Assembly: GCF_020882245.1 (NCBI RefSeq)
Contig: NC_083599.1
Coordinates: 41,256,748 to 41,320,747, forward strand
Direction: 5' to 3'
Origin: Rhopalosiphum padi
Lineage: Eukaryota > Arthropoda > Insecta > Hemiptera > Aphididae
Length of the DNA: 64,000 nucleotides
A program made the position numbers and the translations under genes. Under the pieces are notes generated by a model. It worked only from the letters and a program-made list of their open reading frames with translations. It had not been told where the DNA came from and made no database searches. Of this stretch, positions 13,991-28,432 are shown piece after piece (within the stretch, counting starts at the first letter, position 1; every line of letters starts with the position of its first letter).

Positions 13991-15292
13991 TATAATAATT
14001 CACTTTAAAATTCGACAATATCGACAAACCCTACGAGATGTCATTGACAATATTGTTATTATACCATTAAATTTGGGATGACTGATTTGTGCCGCCATAG
14101 TTAAGCATATGGATCGATCCCATACAAATAGTCCATATAAATGTACAATTTAGTGTTTGTTTCAACCGGCAGTTGTTGCTGGAATTCTTTTAAGAGAAGT
14201 CCCATCACAAAATCTAAAACGGTTATACTTTATACAACACACGGTTTTGATATTGGCGACTGTTGTGGGATTCAGACATTCGTAGTAAGTGTAGAACTGA
14301 CGTCGTTAACAGGTATATGTATAAGCTAAAGATAAATTGGAACCAATCAAACCGATACGTAACAGTAGTGACACATTTTGTGTACATATATATACGTAAA
14401 CGTGTCATAATTTTATCAAATACTTAACAATTGAATTGAAGTCACCAAAATATGCAATGTAAATGGAATACTGTTGGTTAGACTCCCATCACATCCATCA
14501 CATTAATAGATCTTTTCATGTTAGTAACACGAGTAGTGAATATTTAATAAATATACGACAACAAGTATGGTATCATAAATTGATTTTTATTTTCGTTTAA
14601 AATATAATAATATGTTTAAATGTTCACAACCGCAAAGTTATTGATATCCATTATAAATTAATATCGACATGTTTAAATTCGAGTATAATATACTTAAAAT
14701 ATAATTGAATACAAAAAATATTATTTTTATATATTTTTCCAATCATCGAATTGCTATAATATATTCTAAAACTATTCATATGAATATAAAATACAACTTA
14801 AAAATAAAAGTTCTATAAAACAACTATAGGTAACATATGTGTTCTTAAAAGAGATAGTATTAAAAAAAAAATAGGTATAAAATAGAAAAAGTTGAAGAGA
14901 AATAAATCCATTAAGAAACGATTTCATATTATCTGAAATGAAATTTATTATAAATATATGACGACTAACCGTTGCATTTGTATATGAATGCACAACTAAA
15001 AGCCCGTGTAATAATCAAATCATAAATATATTCATTTATTTTTCTTTAAATAAACTTACATATTTATGTATATATATTATTGTATATTAAATAAATAAAT
15101 ATTAAAAATTATGACAACATCGAGGTGAAAACTTAGTTTGTGGTTTACAAAAAAACGCGCAAATGAATTAAAACCGTGCCATTTTTAAAACACCTTGCCT
15201 TTTATAGTGGCACCATTAAAACTTAGTATGATAATAATATTATAAAACTCATTAAATCTAGTCCCATATAATATTGCTACCATCGAAAGGTT

Positions 15293-15298
15293 TTTATT
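15293..15298 (-). terminator. Possible polyadenylation signal of the CRAL-TRIO gene
   Basis: AATAAA on the minus strand, about 120 bases beyond the stop codon at 15421. The position is plausible, but the motif is frequent in this AT-rich DNA. Confidence 0.35.
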
Positions 15299-15420
15299 TT
15301 TTGATTATTATTATTTTTTATTATTCTATGAGTTCCAATAAATATGTAGAGTATCGTATTCAGTTTACTGCCCGAGTGATCAAACAACTTCATAAGCCGT
15401 TTTTCCGAGTGGTGTCTTCT

Positions 15421-18400
15421 TTACTTTTTCAATCCATACGTGTTCCAATCTGAAAACATAATATACAATTTGGATGTGTAAGTACAAAACCGTATAATAT
15501 TTTTATAACAACTGCTGTAGGATTTCGTGATTTACACGGCTTGTCTTCTATTAAAGTCCAGCCCATGGACCACCCAATGATGAACCTAACGTGGCCCACA
15601 AACTAGAAATTTGTTTTTAAAATTATAATTTTAATGACGGTGAATAAAATTAAATTTTCACTAATTGTAATTTTATTTTTCGTCTTTGTTTTTTTTTGAT
15701 AAACATGTAGTTACATTACATTGACACCCCCCCCCCCCCCCCAAAAAAAATATGAATTTGTGATCCCTGGACTTAGGCCTGTAATAATTCATAAGAATGA
15801 GCACAAACCTGCGATGTAGCTTTGGAGGTCCTGCAATACAGGGTACCAATCGGCGCTCGAGTAGTTCAACTTGGGTTTCTTGCCACCGTAGTCTTCGGGG
15901 AGCATGTTAGCGTCCAAGTGCTTGTGCAGAGACGACATCTTGTTTCCGTGGAAAAACAACTGGAAAACACGAGAAAAAACAAACGATTAGATGTAGTAAA
16001 CCAGTAATTAATGGTAAAAAATGAATTAATTTTATCTACTATGACATTTCTCTTGATATCACGAAGTGTATTTTAATGGTCCTAATATTTCGCGCGCGCG
16101 CACACAATAAATAAAAGTAATGTGACATGTGTATTGTGCGCAATCCCGTTTTAAAAGATCATAAATCATGTGAATACTATACGTACGCGTTTCTTGAGTT
16201 TTTCGCCGACAAATTGTTTGAACATTGGCCACACCATGTTAAACAAGAATGGCTGACGAACAATGTGTACTTCCTTCATACGGAGTGGCATGGCTTCCTA
16301 TATTTACGAATAAGAATAAAATATAAATTACACAAATATTAAACTAAATTATTAGTGTTGAGTTACTGCAGAAAATACAAATTACATTTTTATTCGGTTT
16401 TGTTTATCTATATAGTGCGATTGTAATAATTTATTTAATCAGTTCTATTGGATTTAAAGTTCATAATTATTATTTCTTTTTTTTTTTCAAACTCTAGTTG
16501 ACGTAAACACAATAATAATATTATAATGTTATGCCTAATAGGACTATTATACTGCTCTCCTTTATTTATAACATATATAATATTAATAAATATTATCGCC
16601 AAAAAGCTTATATTTTATCGAATGAAGTACAATTATCGATTAACGTTAAAACAATATCGCGATATTGAACTTTTAACCGTAACGCATTTCTATTAACTGA
16701 ACGCACATAATACCAAAACACTATGCCTGTCATGCCTACAGACCTACCCGCGTAATTGCATCAGTGTTTTCACAGTATAGAGGAGTATTTTATAATATCG
16801 TAATAAATGTTGATTATTACATATTGTATCCGCGTCGAAAACGATAATTCATAACGAAATTAAAACACGAAAAATATAGTTTGAGAATAACAAATCTTTG
16901 ATGTCTCTCGCCCGGGCTACATGAATTGAAAATGTTTTTATATTTTATTTTTTTTCACTTAACGCGGTAGCCAATGGTTTCCGCCCACGACTTATTACGA
17001 ACAGGCAGTCTTTACGACGCACTATATGTAGAATAATATTAGGTACGCATATACCGATAAGTAATAACTATATTATGATGTCAGGGGCAAGACATATTAT
17101 CATCGAGTTCAAACAGCGTTACGCGCATTCGAGCTCGCCTTGAATACGATAGTATATATTATAATATTGTTATGATATTATATATTATGTTATTATAGGC
17201 ATTTTTTTTATTATTATTATTATTATTATTCTGCGAACGAGATACAGCATTTTGGACTTTGAGCTTGACGAGAGAGAACGAGATTCCGATGTGCCTACAT
17301 ACTCAGGTCTGTACAGATTTGTTTCCGTAAAATAAATAGCGTGTTGTTCGCCGTCGGATGCGCTTACTTGGATGTAAAGAAGCAGTGTCATTGCGAACGA
17401 CGGTGACATGGCCATGACCTGTTTGGTGGACAGCCCGTGGAAGTCGATTATAATGACTGCGCCGCGGACTTGAGTCTCTTCTTCCACAAGTGATGCGATT
17501 TGGATCAGATAAAGGACTTTGAACAATTGTTCGCTGTTAAGACTTTTCGGGTCCCAAGCCGCTAAACAATTTAAAAACCAATTTCAATACAAAAATGTGA
17601 TGATTTTTAAATGACAACAGATCTTGGGAAATGTGCGAGTATTCGTCGTATTATTGATCATTAAAATCGAGCGGTTTACGTTTCGATAAAATCGTACAGT
17701 ACAACGTGTCAGACTGCGTTTATGAAAATTCAAAATAAATCGTCCGTTGTAACGACGACGACGACGATTACACTCGATGAATATGAAAACAATAGACGAT
17801 ATACTGATTACGACGGGGCAGTTAAAAAAGTATACATAAAATATATATCTTAATTGATTGACAAAATACACCATAGTATAATAATATTATTGTAGTCCAC
17901 AGTTGTATGTTTTACGATGAAAAGGTCAAACGGCGCTAATCTCCGCGCAGCCACACCGATCGCTATAATATATATTAGTATTATTGTGTCAACATATAAT
18001 TGTACCTACTGACCACTTATACCTCTCGCCCGCCGACCCGTTATTGAGACATCGGTTGCGGGTGGGTTATCGTAATAACAATATATTTTATTATAATTCA
18101 TAATATAATTATTATTATTTTGGTCTCGTACAACCGGAAAACCTCGTGTATCCGATACATAGTGTAGTCTGTTTGGAGGATATTGAAAAATGCGTAATGT
18201 GCAGGCTCCGCACGATGCGCGTGCGATAAATATCTGAACTTTCCGACGAAATCGTCTATTATGAATGTCAAACATCATCAATAACGCATATTTCAATCGG
18301 CACCGAGTCGGAGCGCGCCGAGAAGGGAAAAAAAAATAATATTGCGTACGAATCATCCCGAGCACAATGTTTCTACTACTTCGGAGAAAACCCGTAACAT

Positions 18401-21400
18401 ATAGTCTTAGGACCGATGGCGATTACGGGTGTACGTAGTCCGATGAGAATACGTTTTATTATATTATTATTATCGCGAATTAAACAAATTCGCGAGAAAT
18501 CGTCTGAAAACACTAAATCTCGAACGGTTTTCCTCCGTTTATCACTTGCGGGACGCGATCGCCAAACGTATTTTAATAATATTAAACAGCTACCGAATCA
18601 GTTGGTCGAAACGCGAAGCGTGTGGCTGCTGTCGTTGCCGTCCAGACGGGTACAACGAAACGATACATTAAACATTAATCAATATACTTACAACCCATGT
18701 TTATGATTAACACTCTCCTGTTCTTTTGATCTCTGTCGACGAGTACATTGACAACGTTGTTTTCGGTGAACAGTTTCTTCTCTTCTCTCGGCAAAGGGTT
18801 GGCGACGATTTTTTCGTTTTTTTCTTTGAACGTAGCCAAACGTTTCATCTGTGACACGACAAAAGCACACGCGTTACTATATGTTATTATGTTCACGTGT
18901 CACCGTTATTTTACAAAATATATATATATATATTATTAGCGACGAAAACGTCGTTACGCGAAATAATGTGTCGACCGTAAAAAACACACCACGTGAATCG
19001 GTTCATTAACCATAAGCACGTGGGCGATTATTTCGCAGTTTATGCAAAATACATATCTGACATGATATGAAACACAATAATTATTGCGATTTGATTTTAA
19101 TAATTAACGTTATCTTTGTTGTTTAGGTGTATGCCGCTTATGTTATGTGCTTTACAGGGCCAATTACTGATAATCAATTTTTAGCCCGACCTCCCCGTAA
19201 TAATTAAGGCGTAATTGGTGTTGGATTCCGATAGCGTTTAATTAATTATCATTTTATTTAGTCTTCGAGTTATAGATCGCCGGCAAACGAATTCGCTAAT
19301 TAACAAATCGAATCACACCGGTGCAATAATATTAAAACACAGTCGTGTACCTGAGGTGATTTGAATAAAAAATGTGATATTAAATAGCACGTGCTAAAAA
19401 TATGTGGTCGGTCGGCGTGTTTAATGATTTAATCGAAATGATTTACAATGATATTTCGTTGGAGCGAACGCGTGTAATTCAGATCCGCACGGAAAATACG
19501 AAAAGCCAATAAAATATCGAATTGTAATGGCATCGTAATACCTATACAGATCGGCGACAAGAAGTGGCACGAATTTTCATTGTCGCGCACGTACAACTGT
19601 ACGTTTATGGCACGTGGGCGAAATCGATTATATTTTCTTGTATAAATATTGTATCCTGATTACGTATAACAATGTCAGATAAAATGTCGTTATCGGCTCG
19701 AGATATTGACATTTAAACGTGTCCACGACAAATCGTGATAAATTTAATTATTTTAATAATATTATTATTATTATCGCAATGTACCCCTAGTGAGTTATAT
19801 AGTTATATGCTTACCAGATTGTATGCACTCTCGGCGTAGAAATGGGTCGGTCTCAAGAATATCGTCAAATATTCATCGGTGTCCTTGTACGTCATCGTGT
19901 TCTTTTCTGTAATGCACGGAAAAACAAAAAAAAACCAATCACAATCACTGATTTGCGAGTATAAGTCAATAATGGTATGGCGTAACATAAAATATATTAT
20001 ATTACAGTTATTGATATTGATATTATAATATACAACAATAATGTGTTGATTTATCGATTAGAATTGATGTTTTATCGTAAGAACAGTAATGAGAGGTCAA
20101 CGGGACGACTGTAATGTATTTCTATGACGTATACTGTACGATCGTAATAGTTATTTCCGGTATAGGTAAATTAGGGTGGTTGTGTTCGGCGGTCGCTCGT
20201 TCGCCGAACAATATCGTTGTTATATCATATTTTTCCTACTGCACGTCGTAAAAAAATATAACGCACCACGACGAACAGATTTTGTTTTGCTTTCAATCGT
20301 CGTCCTGCGACGTTTTAAAAAACTAGTGTTATTAAAATATAATATAATAGTATTAATAGTATTCTATAATATCGGTCAGTTATTTAGCCACGTGCGCGAT
20401 GTCTAAATAATATGGCACAAGCCTAAGCAGTATACATATTATACTGTGTGTAGGTATATGCAACTCGAGACATTAATTAATTTTCATATCGACTGTAAAC
20501 GATTCGTCGGTAGTAATATAATATTATACGGTTTTATCAAACGATTGACTCGTCAGTTTTAGCTGATAGCGTGCGATCTGTACTGAGATTATTTCTACGA
20601 TCGGAGCAAGTCATTTGGGACAGAGTTATTTGATTTTTAATGCGTTTACATCGCACATGCTAAAAACGTGAACGGGCATGTATATTATTATTGAGTTATT
20701 ATTATTAACAGTGGTTTTCATGTGTTTCAAGGATAATTAGTCCAAACACCAATATAATAATATATATATATCTATTACGAACTGTTACTTATGCTCTTTT
20801 TTATTATCACGAAATTTTGTTTTTTTTTTTTTTTTGAATATCTGTTATGGTGCCCTTCAAAAATGATTGTGCAACAAAAATATTTATTATCTATTCGAAC
20901 GACGACCGAAACGCTTTTAGTGCGGTACGTCAATAAAATAAATAACACAAATGTATCATATCATTAGATTATTCTGTTTAGTTAAATATACCCGCGGTGT
21001 GAGAGATAAAGAAATAATTTAATTATTACAACAAAGGTAAGTTAAATAATATACAGAGTGATCGGTCAGATCGGCATCTCGGGGTGTCGTGTTCGTTTAT
21101 CGAGTGATATTTCCGTCCGCGTTCTACGTCAGACGGTATCGGAAACAACACTACCCCGTTCTGCGTTTTCTACCTTTACCGGCAATATTGTTATGTCGAA
21201 ACTATGTGAATATTTTGACAGAAACACGAGCATATACGTGTACTCGAGCGCCCGCCAACATTGACCGCTTCGGTTTCGGGAAGGTGATAAAAATATTGCA
21301 TATTATAATACTATTTTCAAAGGCTGAAACGATATAGTTATACAATATTTACACCGTCGATTTGGTATGGCGATGCGGTCGGCGTGGTACTCGGGTGTAG

Positions 21401-22875
21401 ATACTTTGCCAGTGTACCGCACAGTGTTATGTGATACGTACGGATTTTAATTTGAAATGGGTAGCCTATGGTCATTCGTCGATTTAATTAAAACGGAGTT
21501 TAATGATGATGTAATATACAACACAATAATGCGATATGCATAGATAAAAATAAAGTTCTCGATTTGGACATTTGGACTATTTTAAATATAAATGTAAAAA
21601 AATAACAAAAATTAATCGTCTACACGTTATTGTGTTGTAAGAATTGAATTGTTTTTAAACGAAAAACAATTTTCGCTGTATACCCCAAACGATCAGTTTT
21701 CGTTTCGTTTTAATGAAACGGTTAATAAAATATTTTCGAACAGTTGAACGAATGCGATACTTGTATTTTATTATTTCCCAAATCTATTACGGAACCGTTG
21801 ATTTTTACCGCGATCGTTTTGACGAAACAAAGACATAGCAAAAATGTTAGTCTTGATCGTTCATCGCATTATTAATAATAATAATTTTTTAAACCCGTAA
21901 GTATAAATAAAAAAACCGTACGACTGCGTCGATTTTGTTTTCAATCGATGCACAAACACAATATGATTGTTAAATTAAATTAACAATTTATCCGTTATAC
22001 GGCCGTGTTGCGAGCAAATATACTATAAGCACATCATTTTTTTCGCGGTGCTTCCTAATTATTTGTCATCATTATAATATTAATTTTAAATCATATCGTC
22101 ACTTTAACGTCTTGTACATAGACGGTACGAGGAAGGGTAATCATTCTGTGTGTATTCGTTTCGACACGAGACTACTGTGGAAAGCGACAGAGCGTAATTA
22201 ATAGACAAACGGAACCCGAATTCGAATTTCATTTCTGCAGAGTAATAATGAAAAATTAAATAAATGAAAAAACCGATCGATTGGGTAGTTGTCACTCTGC
22301 TGTAGAATAGATGTCGAGTGTACATAGACATTAAATATGTATAATAGATAATTTTATGTTAAATATTTAAATTTGTGTTCAATGATAAATGTAGGTATAC
22401 GATTCTAGAGGAAGACGGTGGTCTAACTCTTTTGTAACCAAGGTTACCAAACAATTACTTTAATGATTGTTGTCTTATAATATTATAAAACCGATTTGCT
22501 AGCAGATGCTTTTCTCGGAATCTACTAAAAATCTAGAAAAAACTGTCGGGAGTATGGTAGGTATACTTCCTGCAGAAGCAATCGAAACCGATCGCTTTCT
22601 ACCCCCCGACCCCCCCCCCCCACAATCTCTTCGGACGGGCGTACGCGCTTACCTTCGAGCAATTGGCGGAGTTCGGCCAACGACTTCTGCACCTGTTCCG
22701 GTGTCTCGCGGAGTTCGCGTTCGGCCAGTGCGCACGTTTCCGCGCTCAGCGGCGACGTGTCCAGGCCAAAAGCGGCGAGCATCTTCATGGACGGCTTCCT
22801 GCACTCGTTCAACGACAAAATCTTGTTCGACGACATACTGGATTTCAACATTGTTGACTGCGCGTTACCAACCAT
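15421..22875 (-). CDS. CRAL-TRIO domain lipid-transfer protein (alpha-tocopherol transfer protein-like), seven coding exons
   Basis: Coding exons from 5' to 3' on the minus strand are 22653-22875, 19815-19906, 18692-18848, 17368-17561, 16187-16297, 15809-15959 and 15421-15449. All introns are GT-AG and every phase matches, giving 318 residues, usual for this family. The CRAL-TRIO N-terminal helical region covers about residues 50-125 (RETPEQVQKSLAELRQLL, then DEYLTIFLRPTHFYAESAYN). The CRAL-TRIO lipid-binding fold runs from about 155 to 290: a WDP motif, TQVRGAVIIIDFHGLS with the conserved Asp-Phe-x-Gly, the PLRMKEVHIVRQPFLFNMVW strand/helix, KLKKR then FFHG, and the LPEDYGG signature at about 279-285. 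Family members carry hydrophobic ligands such as tocopherol, retinoids or phosphoinositides in the cytosol; the ligand here cannot be read from sequence. The last exon codes only the final eight residues plus one split codon. Alternative ATGs lie at residues 9 and 14; I chose the first. Confidence 0.93.
15727..15742 (+). repeat. Poly-C tract in the last intron of the CRAL-TRIO gene
   Basis: A run of 16 C followed by 8 A. It sits between a segment at about 15550-15610 and an end at about 15762-15776 that share a short inverted AAGTCCAG. This may be an old MITE, but I could find no matching target duplication. Confidence 0.5.
17208..17230 (+). repeat. (TTA)n microsatellite in a CRAL-TRIO gene intron
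   Basis: Uninterrupted TTA repeat of about 7-8 units in the intron between 16298 and 17367. Confidence 0.9.
18919..18933 (+). repeat. (AT)n microsatellite just upstream of CRAL-TRIO exon 3
   Basis: Short AT dinucleotide run about 70 bases from the exon 3 acceptor, in the intron between 18849 and 19814. Confidence 0.85.
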
Positions 22876-23197
22876 CAAACGGTAAACAGTACTCGAGGGG
22901 ATTCGGCGTTGCGAATGGTTCTATGACGATGTCGATGTCCTGTGGATCGGTGCGAACCGGCGCGGGTATACGTTCGTTGAAAATATTACGTCGGTCTGTC
23001 GATGTATCTGGAAAGTCGGCGACTGAGTAGTGCACCGTCGGAACGACTACTGAACTTCGAAAGCACAATAAACGGACACGAAATATTATATTATTATTGT
23101 ATTGCGTAGAATCCCGTACGGTAGCGGTAATATATATATGTATATTATACTCGTTAGCACAGTACACCTGAACTGATTACACTGATCCTACAGGTTT

Positions 23198-23236
23198 CTG
23201 ACTAATTTCCGATACGGCCAACCGCTATTTTAAATA
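23198..23236 (-). promoter_or_regulatory. Candidate core promoter of the CRAL-TRIO gene
   Basis: On the minus strand a TATA-like TATTTAAAAT (23227-23236) is followed about 30 bases downstream by TTAGTCAG (23198-23205), which resembles an arthropod initiator. This would give an unspliced 5' UTR of about 330 bases before the ATG at 22875. The surroundings are rich in CpG. No transcript evidence is available. Confidence 0.3.
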
Positions 23237-26200
23237 CTAGTCCGGAACCGCTATCAGACACACGGCGCGCGCGTCCGCCGCAACGATCCCTACCACGGAC
23301 CGCGGTCCTTATCGGCAGCATCATCGCGCGGTTCGGACGTCACAACGTGCGTGCGCCACACAATCGCGTCCCGAGACGGCGATGATGGTCTTTGTCCGGT
23401 TTCGACAGTTTTCATTTTTTTTTTTTTTTTTTTGGATTTATTGTATTGATTTTGTTTTGTTCTTTACTCTTTTTTTCAATCTCCGATGTTTCGTTATTGA
23501 TTGGTTTATTTATTTATGTCTAATGTCGGTATTGCGTATATAACACATAGATTATATTATTATTATCACTGTGTGCTATAATAACCATCGCCAATTAGAG
23601 ATAACACGCGCATCCCGATGCTGCCTTTCTCGGCCAAACGGCGATGCACAACGATAAAATACGACTTTTTCAGGACTTTGCTCTTTACACCCGCCGAGTT
23701 ATTGTGTCATCCGTTGTTTGCGCCATTGATATGTATACCTAAATGTATATGTGCAGCCGTAATGCGCGGCGACGAGTTGTAAAAAATAATAATATTATGC
23801 GAAACCGCAGTTGGAACGAAAAACGGATTTCGTCTGACGTGCGGGCTGAACGTGTCCACTCGGCGGCGGCGGTGCGTTATTATCGCGAGCCACGCGCGAC
23901 GACGGACGCAAATAATAACGGTCGTATCCGCGAAATATATTATCGACGAGCAGCGTTTGGGACGGCGATTGAAAGTATACGTTCCTTCGGCGAAAAATCT
24001 CGGGACATGGTCGGAAAACCCTTCATAATTCAGCTTCTCGACTAACGTATACCGAAACCGGTCCCGCGATAGGTTTCTCGGCGTTCGTTTTTACGATTTC
24101 TATGAGCTAAAATTTCGATATTTTTTATTTTATGGATTTTATAAAATATTCGAAACACAAAAAAAATTGTATAATAAGATACTTTATATAATATTACTTT
24201 GATAGGTCGTTTTTTCAATTTTTTATTTGAAAACGAATATTAGGAAAGTGACGGCTTTATTTTCCTTATATTATTTGGTACAAATTACAGTATAGTATAC
24301 TTCTATATGATAACTGTTAATTTATTTTTTATGATTACACTTATAAATTCAATTGTATACTTTTCTATTACCAGTAGGTCTCTTTTTCTGCTTATTCTAA
24401 AAATGTATACTGCCTAAATCAAATCCCGAAAAATTTCATTTTGTAAACTTACACCGAAACTGGAACCAAACAATACTATAAAGATTCCAAATTCTACCTA
24501 TTTCAAATTTCCTAGGCAGTGTTTTTCAAACTCTACGCTTTCGTTGGGTAATATGTACCTAGTTGAAAGTACAAAATTGGTTTAAGGGTGAGTGCCGCTC
24601 AGAAGCAATAAAATGTATTCTACTAATAATAATATGTATTTCTTCCAATCGAGCTAATATACCTATAATAATTTTTAATCTGTATAATTATTTTTTAGGT
24701 AAATTACCTAACTAAAACATATTTTTTCCAATTTATTTCAAATTTAACACAACGACATTTAAATTAAATCTATTTTTTACAAATACTTTTTTTAATAAAA
24801 TATAAAATTAAAAACCCTTGAGTAGTATAAAAAAAATTTAGTATATTATCTAAATATCAGAAATATGTTTGAAGAAAAAAACAGGGACTTTTTGCTTACT
24901 TAGAACTTTTTTTAACCATCATACATGGTTTATAAAGACAGTATATATAATTAAAGCATAATATTTACTTTAAATAATGATTTAATATTCTTTAAATAAG
25001 AAGAGTATCTAAGTATTATTGTTATAGTTATCAATTGATACTGAAGGTTATTTTAAATTTAAATTTAATTAAAATATTGAAAAACAAAGGCCATAATTCT
25101 CTTTATTAAAGTATATCATCTCCATTACAAACAAAAAACTTAATTTAAAATTATTGTTTTCGAAATAAATAAGGTTGTTTTATTACAAAATACAAAATTA
25201 TATGTACCACAACACAATAATTATTAAAATAACATATCTAATACATAATTATATTGTAATTACATAAATATTTAACATTTTGTACATTCAACTCGTAAAG
25301 TATGATAAAATGGTTTTTGTACCACTATAATTGCTAGACTCAAATTAATGTTATCAATCGTTTAACCGCCGTATTATAAAATTCACAAAGGAAACAAACA
25401 TCTAAATACTCTTACGGATTTTTCCAACACTTGAATTTCAAACGAGATTGTAAATATTTAAAGTGCATATCCATTTTTTAAATCATTATGAACTGTCTTC
25501 ATAAAAGGTGTACTCGTAAATATTTTAGCATTTAACTCTGGTCTCATGATATTAGGAGTACATGAACGCTGTTATCGCTTTATTATGTACGAAATAAACG
25601 GAAGTAACAAAATGCACATTTTTTTTTATATTATATATTTTATTTTAAAAAGTACCTGAAACATAAATACACAAGTATCATACATTCGATGTTTTTTTGA
25701 CTGTTTTTTTATCAAACATATAACGCGTATTTTTAATTTATATTTTACCCAACTCAATTATTTATAATATGTGCTTTTTGTATGAAAATGAGTCGAAATT
25801 ATCTATCATCTTATACGAATAAAATCCGATTTAACGCGCAATTAATAATATTACCGAGATGTTTGAATGTTAACTAATTTTAAAACAATAAAAATGAAAT
25901 AATCAATCATTATAATTTTATTTTAAATTATTCTCATTGCTCATAGTAACAGATATTATTTATTAACAACTCGAAACCACTTCCCGTTTCTTAAATTGTT
26001 TATTTGTATTATTCAATAGGTTATATGACGCAAGTCGAGCTTTATTTTAGCTTTGAGGGTAATACACAAGAAAGTATCTCAGCCGTTAAAATAGTGACAT
26101 AAATTTTAGGCTTATTATTATTTCCATGTATATTTTACGCGCGATTATTAGAATATGGTAAGTACGTCATATAATTCACGGAGATCATATTATCATATAA

Positions 26201-28258
26201 ACCAATGCATTTTTCCGGGTATATTATATATTTATATTGGCTTAATTTTTGTTAAGTATTTAATAAAGACCTCAAAAATTATTAATTTTATATATTTATT
26301 TATTTAGAAAAACTTAATAATATACATTTGGGAAACGCGTATTATCTTGAGAACTTACTGAAGTAATTAAAGTTGCGTGAGAAATTAAACATCTCTCGGA
26401 GTTGCTCTATTCTATTGTAAATATATAAATTAAAAAAATTAATTATTTTAGCATAACAACCATTAAAATATTATTAAAGGTAAGTATACTGAGTATGTCT
26501 CTTTTATGTGTAGTATGTCAAAGAGCAAAATATTTTCTTCTTGGAATTTAAATTATGTTGAAAGTTAATTTTAGGGGTATACTAGGGTACGAGGTACACT
26601 CGTATGGTGCATTTTAAAAAATTGTTAAGTTTGATCATAAGACATTTGTTGTAACCTTTCAAACAATTTCATAATACATTCCTATATCTATATGTCTGCA
26701 ATTTGCATAATACATAAAAAATACTATGTGATTTTTTTATATTTGAATATTTTTAAAAAACTTTTGATGGATTTCGAGTAATTTAACAAATATCATAATT
26801 ACAATTCATAAGCCATAACTCCATGACAATAACAATATTTTTTCACTGCATTTTCTACTGATGCATTAAGAATAAATTCATTTCAATTCAATAGAACACT
26901 TATTAGATAATGGGTTGACAATTTATAATTAATTTAACCATTGAAAATTCTCGTGTTCGTACTTTTCTTTCATAAATAAGAAATAACATTTATTGTTATA
27001 CGATATGATTTTTGTGCTTCCTTAAACTCTTTAATGATAAATTGTTCTAATTTCAGTAATATCCTCATCGTGTATGCTACTTTTTTAATTTCTATTTTAA
27101 ATTGAAAAGGTATAGAATTTAAAAACTATATATATATCAATTTAAAAATGTATAAGTGATTAAATAAATAAAATAAATAAATAACAACTACGGATTATGA
27201 ATTTTTAGATTAAATTAATCATTATATTATTATTTATCTTAAGTTAATAACATTATTAACACAATACCTAATGTCATAATATGATTATTATTTTAATAAT
27301 TGTAATAATACATATTTTATATCATTATTTATTATAAGTATATTAAAATACCTATTTCAATTTGCTGAAGTATAATGATCTGAAAAATAATGGACAGATA
27401 TGCATATGACTATTACCTATGCTATTTACTTATAATTAATTATATTATTTAATTACAAATGGATTAATCTTAAATTGTACATAATAATAATAATAATATA
27501 TAGAGTTAGAGATTATTTATTATTCATTAGCAGATTATAAAGTAACTATAACTAACAAATTTGTTTGATTTAAGTTCCATACAAAACTGTCTGATATGGA
27601 CTGGTTCACAATAAAAAAGAAACATCTACTTATTATTTTTACTGTTTAAGCATCAACCGATGAGGTTATCGTCCGATACAATTATAATATTTAAATCATT
27701 GAAAATTGTTAGATTAAATCGGTTAGCGGAGATCAGTTTCATTAATACATTTGAAAGAATATTGACTGCTTTTTTGAAGGCACAAGTGTTTTATTTACAA
27801 TTTCTGGAAGTTCATATTATTTGTGACATGGTTTGGTATATTTCCTGCACTCTAGAAGTATATGTATATACGTACCTTACGGGGGAACTTCGTTTGGAGA
27901 CAAAAAGAGCAAGCCCAGTCAGACTTTTTTGTTTTATTATAATAATTAATACATGTATATTATACCATTGTACATTTACTATAGGTATTGTCAACTTTAT
28001 TTTGCTGCATCTGAATTACGTGCCAAAACTCGAACATGGAATTGCATACGAGTTATTTGTATTAAGTGCAATCGTATTGCTTGCCTAACGTTTATATTAT
28101 TGCATAGGTACAGTACAATTATTGTAAATTTTCATTCACATTTGTTCATACTTACGATTTGTCAACTAGGCAACATAATATTTAGTTTTACTAGTGTATA
28201 GTATTAAAACTGACGATATGCCACTAATAATATATAGTTTCATCGAGATTACGATAGA
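23237..28258. other. Non-coding stretch, CpG-rich at its left end
   Basis: The first 800 bases or so (to about 24080) are rich in CG dinucleotides and probably belong to the CRAL-TRIO promoter region. The open frames there look like by-products of that composition. From about 24100 the DNA is ordinary AT-rich intergenic sequence. An open frame at 27660-28088 has no splice signals, homology or codon pattern that supports it. Confidence 0.45.
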
Positions 28259-28266
28259 ACAAAATA

Positions 28267-28432
28267 CATAAGCGCAATTTGAGGGGGGATTGGGGGGGCT
28301 ATGCACCCTCAAAATCAATCATAGCCCCTCGAAAATGGTTTGTATATATCTCAGGGAGCATACACCAAGTACATACGAGTAAATTATAATAGCCCCCCCT
28401 CCCCCAAATTTAAAACTCAAATTGCGCCTATG
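28267..28432 (+). mobile_element. hAT-like MITE (166 bp)
   Basis: The terminal inverted repeats are CATAAGCGCAATTTGAG at the left and its near-perfect inverse (CATAGGCGCAATTTGAG) at the right. Perfect 8-bp duplications ACAAAATA flank it at 28259-28266 and 28433-28440. The interior is non-coding with G-rich and C-rich runs near the ends. An 8-bp duplication is characteristic of hAT-type transposition, so the element was mobilised by a transposase encoded elsewhere. Confidence 0.88.

Noticed and set aside
15550..15776. Possible MITE in the last CRAL-TRIO intron
   Set aside because: Only about eight bases of inverted ends match and there is no target duplication.
18006..18365. 119-codon minus-strand frame
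   Set aside because: It lies wholly in the intron between CRAL-TRIO exons 3 and 4 and has no recognisable pattern.
22865..23167. 100-codon minus-strand frame directly upstream of the CRAL-TRIO start
   Set aside because: It begins at GTG with no internal ATG upstream of the real start and is in another frame. It fits an open stretch in a CpG-rich 5' UTR.
23743..24045. 100-codon plus-strand frame in the CpG-rich region
   Set aside because: Arg/Asn-rich translation of CpG-rich promoter-like DNA, with no motif and no splice context.
27660..28088. 142-codon plus-strand frame
   Set aside because: Hydrophobic, Ile/Leu/Tyr-rich composition expected from AT-rich DNA. No family motif, and other frames overlap it. 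Not strong enough to call.
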